Part shown: one piece after another, positions 12,916-15,653 of the stretch | How the letters are laid out: every line of letters starts with the position of its first letter | Position numbering within the stretch: the stretch's first letter is position 1 | Position numbers and translations under genes: made by a program | Notes under the pieces: model-generated | What the model was told of the DNA's origin: nothing | What the model saw: only the letters and a program-made list of their open reading frames with translations | Database searches by the model: none | DNA from: JBDREF01 sp043820045 | GTDB taxonomy: Bacteria; Planctomycetota; Phycisphaerae; Sedimentisphaerales; Anaerobacaceae | Direction: 5' to 3' | Assembly: GCA_043820045.1 (NCBI GenBank) | Contig: JBDREF010000040.1 | Location: forward strand, 1-15,653 | DNA: 15,653 nt

Positions 12916-13212
12916 TCAAACGGTTTCCTCCCGTTCATCCTCATCTTCGTCAGGTTCGAGCTTCCAGCCCTCCGTTTCGTCCAGCTCGCTAATCTCCCGC
13001 TGCATGTACTGAATGATCTTATCCTGCAAAGGCGCCAGTTTTCCGTACCACTTGAGCATCCCCTGGTAGCTGGCTATCAGCATATCCAGCCGGATAAGCT
13101 GCCATTTGGCTATGCACTCCGGCTCCTTTACATTTGCGAACGGGTCGCATCGGAAGCTCCTTCTGCCCTCAGGATCGACCTGACAAAACTCACAGTCTTT
13201 GCACTGGATCAT
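12916..13212 (-). CDS. Small Cys-rich, probably metal-binding protein of unknown function
   Basis: 98 residues. Five cysteines cluster at the N-terminus: C4, C7, C10, C22 and C33 (CKDCEFC, FRCDPF, EPECIA). This spacing could hold a zinc ion or an Fe-S cluster. The rest is helical (KWQLIRLDMLIASYQGMLKW, YGKLAPLQDKIIQYMQREI) with aromatic residues, ending in a strongly acidic tail (EPDEDEDEREE). The regular helix pattern and dense Cys set suggest a genuine, conserved protein, but I do not recognise a named family. It stands alone, with two terminators behind it and a divergent promoter region in front. No strong Shine-Dalgarno is seen (GGGGCG lies about 12 bases before the ATG). Confidence 0.7.
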   Translation of the reverse strand: MIQCKDCEFCQVDPEGRRSFRCDPFANVKEPECIAKWQLIRLDMLIASYQGMLKWYGKLAPLQDKIIQYMQREISELDETEGWKLEPDEDEDEREETV

Positions 13213-13340
13213 AATTTTCGCCCCAATCCGAAATCTGCAAGAAAACCGGCGTCTCTCACGAGGCTAAAGACCGTTAGCTTTCCTGGCCCTTATTGATTGT
13301 CAAATGGCGGACTTTCCGGCCTTTGACCTGAATTTTTGTT

Positions 13341-13369
13341 TTTACTTTACAGTCGCCTTACAATATCAT
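13341..13369 (+). promoter_or_regulatory. Putative promoter for the 26-residue basic peptide and RACo-like genes
   Basis: TTTACT (13341-13346), a 17-base spacer and TATCAT (13364-13369) in an AT-rich stretch. Transcription would start near 13376, about 55 bases before the short gene. The AT-rich stretch from 13375 to 13420 is unlike the GC-richer surroundings. Confidence 0.45.
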
Positions 13370-13430
13370 ACATTCAGAGGGTTTAAAAGTTCTTTTAAGA
13401 TAAAGATTTTGACAGTTTCTGGAGAAATAG

Positions 13431-13511
13431 ATGGCAAAACCGAGACGAAGACGCAAGGTGGGGAGCAAGAAAAGGCGAGCCCGCTGGAAAATAAGACATA
13501 AAATAAGCTGA
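13431..13511 (+). CDS. 26-residue highly basic peptide (ribosomal- or RNA-binding-like)
   Basis: A short gene starting at ATG 13431 and ending at TGA 13509-13511. It begins MAKPRRRRKVGSKKRR and ends IRHKIS. Fourteen of 26 residues are Lys or Arg, plus one His and one Trp, and there are no acidic residues. GGAG (13421-13424) lies six bases before the ATG and a promoter-like pair sits 60 bases upstream, so the gene is probably expressed. The composition recalls very small ribosomal proteins (bTHX, or the KKRRKRM-K-KHRK motif of the mS38/AURKAIP1-like bS22 group), but similarity is only in style. It may be the first gene of a transcript including the RACo-like gene 78 bases further on. Confidence 0.6.
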   Translation: MAKPRRRRKVGSKKRRARWKIRHKIS

Positions 13512-13589
13512 TAGTAAGCTATGCGTCGTGCGTATTGAGTGTCGCGCGGAAGATGCGCGATACGCAGCGCGATATACGCAGTACGACAA
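13512..13589 (+). repeat. Degenerate intergenic repeat before the RACo-like gene
   Basis: The spacer is built from short, near-repeating units such as GCGTATTGAGTG, GCGATACGCAGC and GATATACGCAGTACG; TACGCAG occurs exactly twice, 14 bases apart (13561 and 13575). From recall, tandem GCGTATTGCGTA-type spacer repeats are common in uncultured bacterial genomes, and their translations look like YAIRNTQYA. It runs up to the start codon. Confidence 0.45.
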
Positions 13590-15176
13590 ATGAAGCATTT
13601 CACCATCACACTCAAGCCCGAAGGCAAGCAAATATCCATTCACTCGGGGGCAACACTTGTCGAGGCGGCGGGTCAGGGCGGAATCATCCTGAACACTGTT
13701 TGCGGCGGCAGAGGGACGTGCAAGAAATGTATCGCATATCTGGAACCGGACAACCGTCAGGTCCTCGCCTGTCAGTACCGTATCCAGAGCGACCTGGTGG
13801 TGACAATTCCCCGGGATTCGAGGTTCTTCGAGCAGCAAATTCTTGCCGAGAGCTTCGATACCGAGTCCGGAATCGAACCTGATATATACAAGGCATATTC
13901 TCAGGCGGCTGCGGGCGGAGCGATACTCGGTGTTGCCGTCGATGTGGGCACGACCACCGTCGTCGCCAGGCTTGTGGAGATGACGAGCGGTCAATGCCTG
14001 GCGACGGAAGCCGCGCTCAATCCGCAGACCCGGTTCGGCGACGATGTTATCAGCAGAATCGCCTACGCCGAAACAGACGAAAAGCTCGCCGAACTGCACG
14101 AGACAATCACAGGCTGCATAAACGATCTCATTTCAAAGCTCTGCGAGAAAGCCGCTGTCGATACGGACTCGATATTCGAAATATGCGTCGTAGGCAATAC
14201 GACGATGAACCATATTTTCCTCAAGCTTCCCGTGGCCCAGCTCGGCCAGGCGCCGTACAGGGCTTATTGCCTCGATGCCCATGATGTGACCGCCGGTGAT
14301 TCGGCTCTGGGGCTGAATGCCGCCGGCAACGTCCATACGGTTGAGAACATAGCGGGCTTTGTCGGCTCCGACACTACCGCCGTGGCACTTGCCGCGGGCA
14401 TTGACACTGCCGAAGAAATGACGCTTGCAGTCGATATCGGCACGAACGGCGAAATCGTGCTCGGCACGAGGAACAAGCTCTATGCCGCAAGCTGTGCGGC
14501 CGGTCCGGCGTTCGAAGGCGCACGCATAAGCTGCGGCAGCAGGGCGGCTGAAGGTGCAATAGAGGCTGTCGTGCTGGGCGAGGATGACATTGATTTGGAT
14601 GTGATAGGAAATTGTCCGCCTCGTTCGATATGCGGGTCCGGCCTGATCGACGCAGTGGCGGTGATGTTGTATCTCGGTATTATCGAATCGACCGGACGGT
14701 TCGCCGATCCTGAGACGCTGCGCGACAAACTGCCCCCGGCGATCTTCTCTCGTATTCGCCAACAGCACGGCCAGCCCGCCTTCTGCCTGGCGGAAAACGG
14801 CGATGCAGGTACGGTTTTACTGACCCAAAGGGATATTCGCGAAACCCAGCTTGCCAAGGCCGCCATCCGCGCGGGCATCAGGCTGTTACAGAAAAAAATG
14901 GGTCTCAAGGACTCAGACATAAAGCACATCCTACTGGCAGGGGCCTTTGGCAACTATATTCGCAGAGACAGCGCCCTGCGAGTGGGCCTGCTGCCGTCGG
15001 TTGATGTCGATAGAATTCGTTTTGTCGGCAATGCGGCCGCTTCCGGTGCGCAGATGATACTTCTGAGCCGGCGATGGCGCGAAAAAGCCGGCGAATTGGC
15101 CCGGAGAATCGAATATATTGAAATCGCCCACGAGCCGGACTTCCAGACCTTCTTCGCAGATTCGCTCATCTTTTGA
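13590..15176 (+). CDS. RACo-like corrinoid-activation protein: 2Fe-2S ferredoxin plus ASKHA (DUF4445) domain
   Basis: 528 residues. Residues 1-75 are a 2Fe-2S ferredoxin-type domain with four cysteines, C38, C44, C47 and C61 (CGGRGTCKKC ... LACQ). A linker leads to the ASKHA ATPase core: GVAVDVGTTTVVARL (114-128), then a second phosphate-binding loop LAVDIGTNGEIVLGTRNKL, AAGPAFEGARISCG, SICGSGLIDAV and the late LLAGAFGNYI. From family knowledge, such proteins use ATP to reduce Co(II) corrinoids back to Co(I) so that corrinoid methyltransferases regain activity. No corrinoid protein or methyltransferase partner is in the window. The ATG at 13590 is preferred to an upstream GTG at 13539, because the extension lies within repeat sequence and MKHFTITLKPEGKQ is a proper ferredoxin start. 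The UGA is followed by an open Cys-rich frame. Confidence 0.9.
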   Translation: MKHFTITLKPEGKQISIHSGATLVEAAGQGGIILNTVCGGRGTCKKCIAYLEPDNRQVLACQYRIQSDLVVTIPRDSRFFEQQILAESFDTESGIEPDIYKAYSQAAAGGAILGVAVDVGTTTVVARLVEMTSGQCLATEAALNPQTRFGDDVISRIAYAETDEKLAELHETITGCINDLISKLCEKAAVDTDSIFEICVVGNTTMNHIFLKLPVAQLGQAPYRAYCLDAHDVTAGDSALGLNAAGNVHTVENIAGFVGSDTTAVALAAGIDTAEEMTLAVDIGTNGEIVLGTRNKLYAASCAAGPAFEGARISCGSRAAEGAIEAVVLGEDDIDLDVIGNCPPRSICGSGLIDAVAVMLYLGIIESTGRFADPETLRDKLPPAIFSRIRQQHGQPAFCLAENGDAGTVLLTQRDIRETQLAKAAIRAGIRLLQKKMGLKDSDIKHILLAGAFGNYIRRDSALRVGLLPSVDVDRIRFVGNAAASGAQMILLSRRWREKAGELARRIEYIEIAHEPDFQTFFADSLIF

Positions 15177-15191
15177 CCGAAAGACTGCCGC

Positions 15192-15257
15192 ATGTGCGGA
15201 GGTGATCCGCAGACCGGTGACTGCAAGTTTCTCTACAGAAAATGCGAAAAACCCTGA
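15192..15257 (+). CDS. Cys-rich 21-residue micro-ORF, or readthrough extension of the RACo-like gene
   Basis: Starting at ATG 15192 the frame encodes MCGGDPQTGDCKFLY then RKCEKP and stops at TGA 15255-15257. It is in the same frame as the RACo-like gene, and the five codons between that gene's UGA and this ATG are also open (PKDCR). Over the whole 26-codon stretch the cysteines form C-x2-C-x8-C-x6-C, a plausible metal-binding pattern. Its end overlaps the ATG of the downstream PGPGW gene by 16 bases, as in coupled genes. No good Shine-Dalgarno precedes 15192. It could be an independent microgene, a readthrough product, or chance. Confidence 0.35.
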   Translation: MCGGDPQTGDCKFLYRKCEKP

Positions 15258-15460
15258 GAATAGCCTTGGGTATAACTTTGATGGTACTTGGCGTGCTGGC
15301 CTTGCTGACGCCGTTCACCCCGGGCTCGTGGCTGGCGCTCATCGGCCTGGAAATCTTAGGATTGAGATTGGTGTTTCGGCGCAAGCTCTTGTCGGTGGTC
15401 CCGGCAAAATACCGGCAGAAGGTGAGGGACCTTCTGGAAAAGGCAGCGAAAAAACCGTAA
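15242..15460 (+). CDS. PGPGW-family small membrane protein
   Basis: 72 residues with two hydrophobic segments (LRIALGITLMVLGVLALLTP and SWLALIGLEILGLRLVF) flanking the family loop PFTPGSW, a variant of the PGPGW signature of the putative transmembrane family of that name. The C-terminus is basic and amphipathic (RRKLLSVVPAKYRQKVRDLLEKAAKKP), as in relatives. Function is unknown. The start ATG at 15242 lies inside the preceding Cys-rich micro-ORF, and only a weak ribosome site is visible, so translation may depend on coupling to the upstream frame. Confidence 0.82.
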   Translation: MRKTLRIALGITLMVLGVLALLTPFTPGSWLALIGLEILGLRLVFRRKLLSVVPAKYRQKVRDLLEKAAKKP

Positions 15461-15653
15461 GGCGCAAGTCCAAATTCCTCGCCCAGACGCCTCGCGGGGC
15501 GAGCACTTCGCTCTCTGAGATTCCCCGCAGGGCATTTAGTTTTCGGACGTAAACCTTTGCGAAGAGCAGGCAAAAGGGAGATTTCTTCGCTCGGAGTGCC
15601 ATACAGTTGTCACACCTGCGAGAAAAATGGCAACACAGTAGCGAGAAAATGTC
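15461..15653. repeat. Non-coding tail with repeat-like segments
   Basis: No gene is seen in the last 193 bases. A hairpin CTCGC-GGG-GCGAG lies at 15491-15503. AGATTTCTTCGCTCG (15579-15593) resembles the AGATTGCTTCGCTTCGCTCG part of the element before panC. Near the edge, GCGAGAAAAATG (15618-15629) and GCGAGAAAATG (15641-15651) form a close direct repeat. This points to dispersed intergenic repeats, but only copies elsewhere in the genome could confirm it. Confidence 0.4.

Noticed and set aside
13298..13303. Perfect TTGACA on the minus strand before the Cys-rich gene
   Set aside because: No reasonable -10 element occurs 16-18 bases downstream (AGCTAA at best), so a promoter call is not supported.
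13304..13501. 65-codon frame on the plus strand containing the promoter region
   Set aside because: It runs through the AT-rich promoter and overlaps the 26-residue basic gene in another frame; no ribosome site.
13539..13589. GTG start giving a 17-residue extension of the RACo-like protein
   Set aside because: The extension is translated repeat sequence, and the ferredoxin domain begins naturally at MKHFTI.

Overview
The window looks like a chromosomal segment of a Planctomycetota bacterium, most likely an uncultured Phycisphaerae/Sedimentisphaerales-type lineage. This is inferred from content, not from a marker gene: two Lgt paralogues with a long periplasmic insert, ECF sigma factors coupled to single-span membrane proteins, a pectate-lyase-like beta-helix protein with an EF-hand type calcium tail, a rhomboid with a soluble C-terminal helical domain, a DapL-type end of an upstream gene, and moderate GC. 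No rRNA, tRNA, CRISPR array, transposase or phage gene was seen.

Layout. 1-2965 (+) is a metabolic run: the 3' end of probable dapL, a folK-deoxynucleoside kinase fusion, panC, a HicB-like gene followed by what may be a broken hicA, and panD. A repeat-like element with two inverted repeats lies between folK and panC. 3027-6141 (+) is a membrane and envelope block: two tandem lgt paralogues, then a promoter-bearing gap and a rhomboid protease. 6272-7915 (+) encodes a membrane-anchored pectate-lyase-like protein. It ends against a shared terminator, with an oppositely oriented ECF sigma/anti-sigma-like pair at 7993-9371 (-).

9372-9924 is an intergenic zone. It holds a previously uncalled 40-residue membrane microprotein on the minus strand with its own extended -10 promoter, strong Shine-Dalgarno and probable UUCG-loop terminator. 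It is divergent from a signal-peptide-bearing SAM methyltransferase (9925-10656, +). 10781-12685 (-) is a three-gene ECF operon: sigma factor, single-span membrane protein, and a secreted charged helical protein. Its architecture resembles CnrH/CnrY/CnrX-like envelope sensing. A strong terminator closes it, and two tandem terminators insulate its upstream side from a 98-residue Cys-rich protein (12916-13212, -).

13431-15460 (+) starts with a 26-residue, very basic peptide gene with a promoter and Shine-Dalgarno. It continues with a RACo-type ferredoxin/ASKHA corrinoid-activation protein and a PGPGW-family small membrane protein. Immediately after the UGA stop of the RACo-like gene the same frame stays open for 26 Cys-rich codons, over a hairpin that could be either part of a separate microgene or a bacterial SECIS-like element. 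The last 190 bases hold no gene but show repeat-like sequence.

The most interesting points are the three microproteins (40, 26 and about 21-26 residues), the possible UGA readthrough, a shared 13-base leader directly before three start codons that lack a Shine-Dalgarno, the tandem lgt pair, the exported methyltransferase and the three-gene ECF system.
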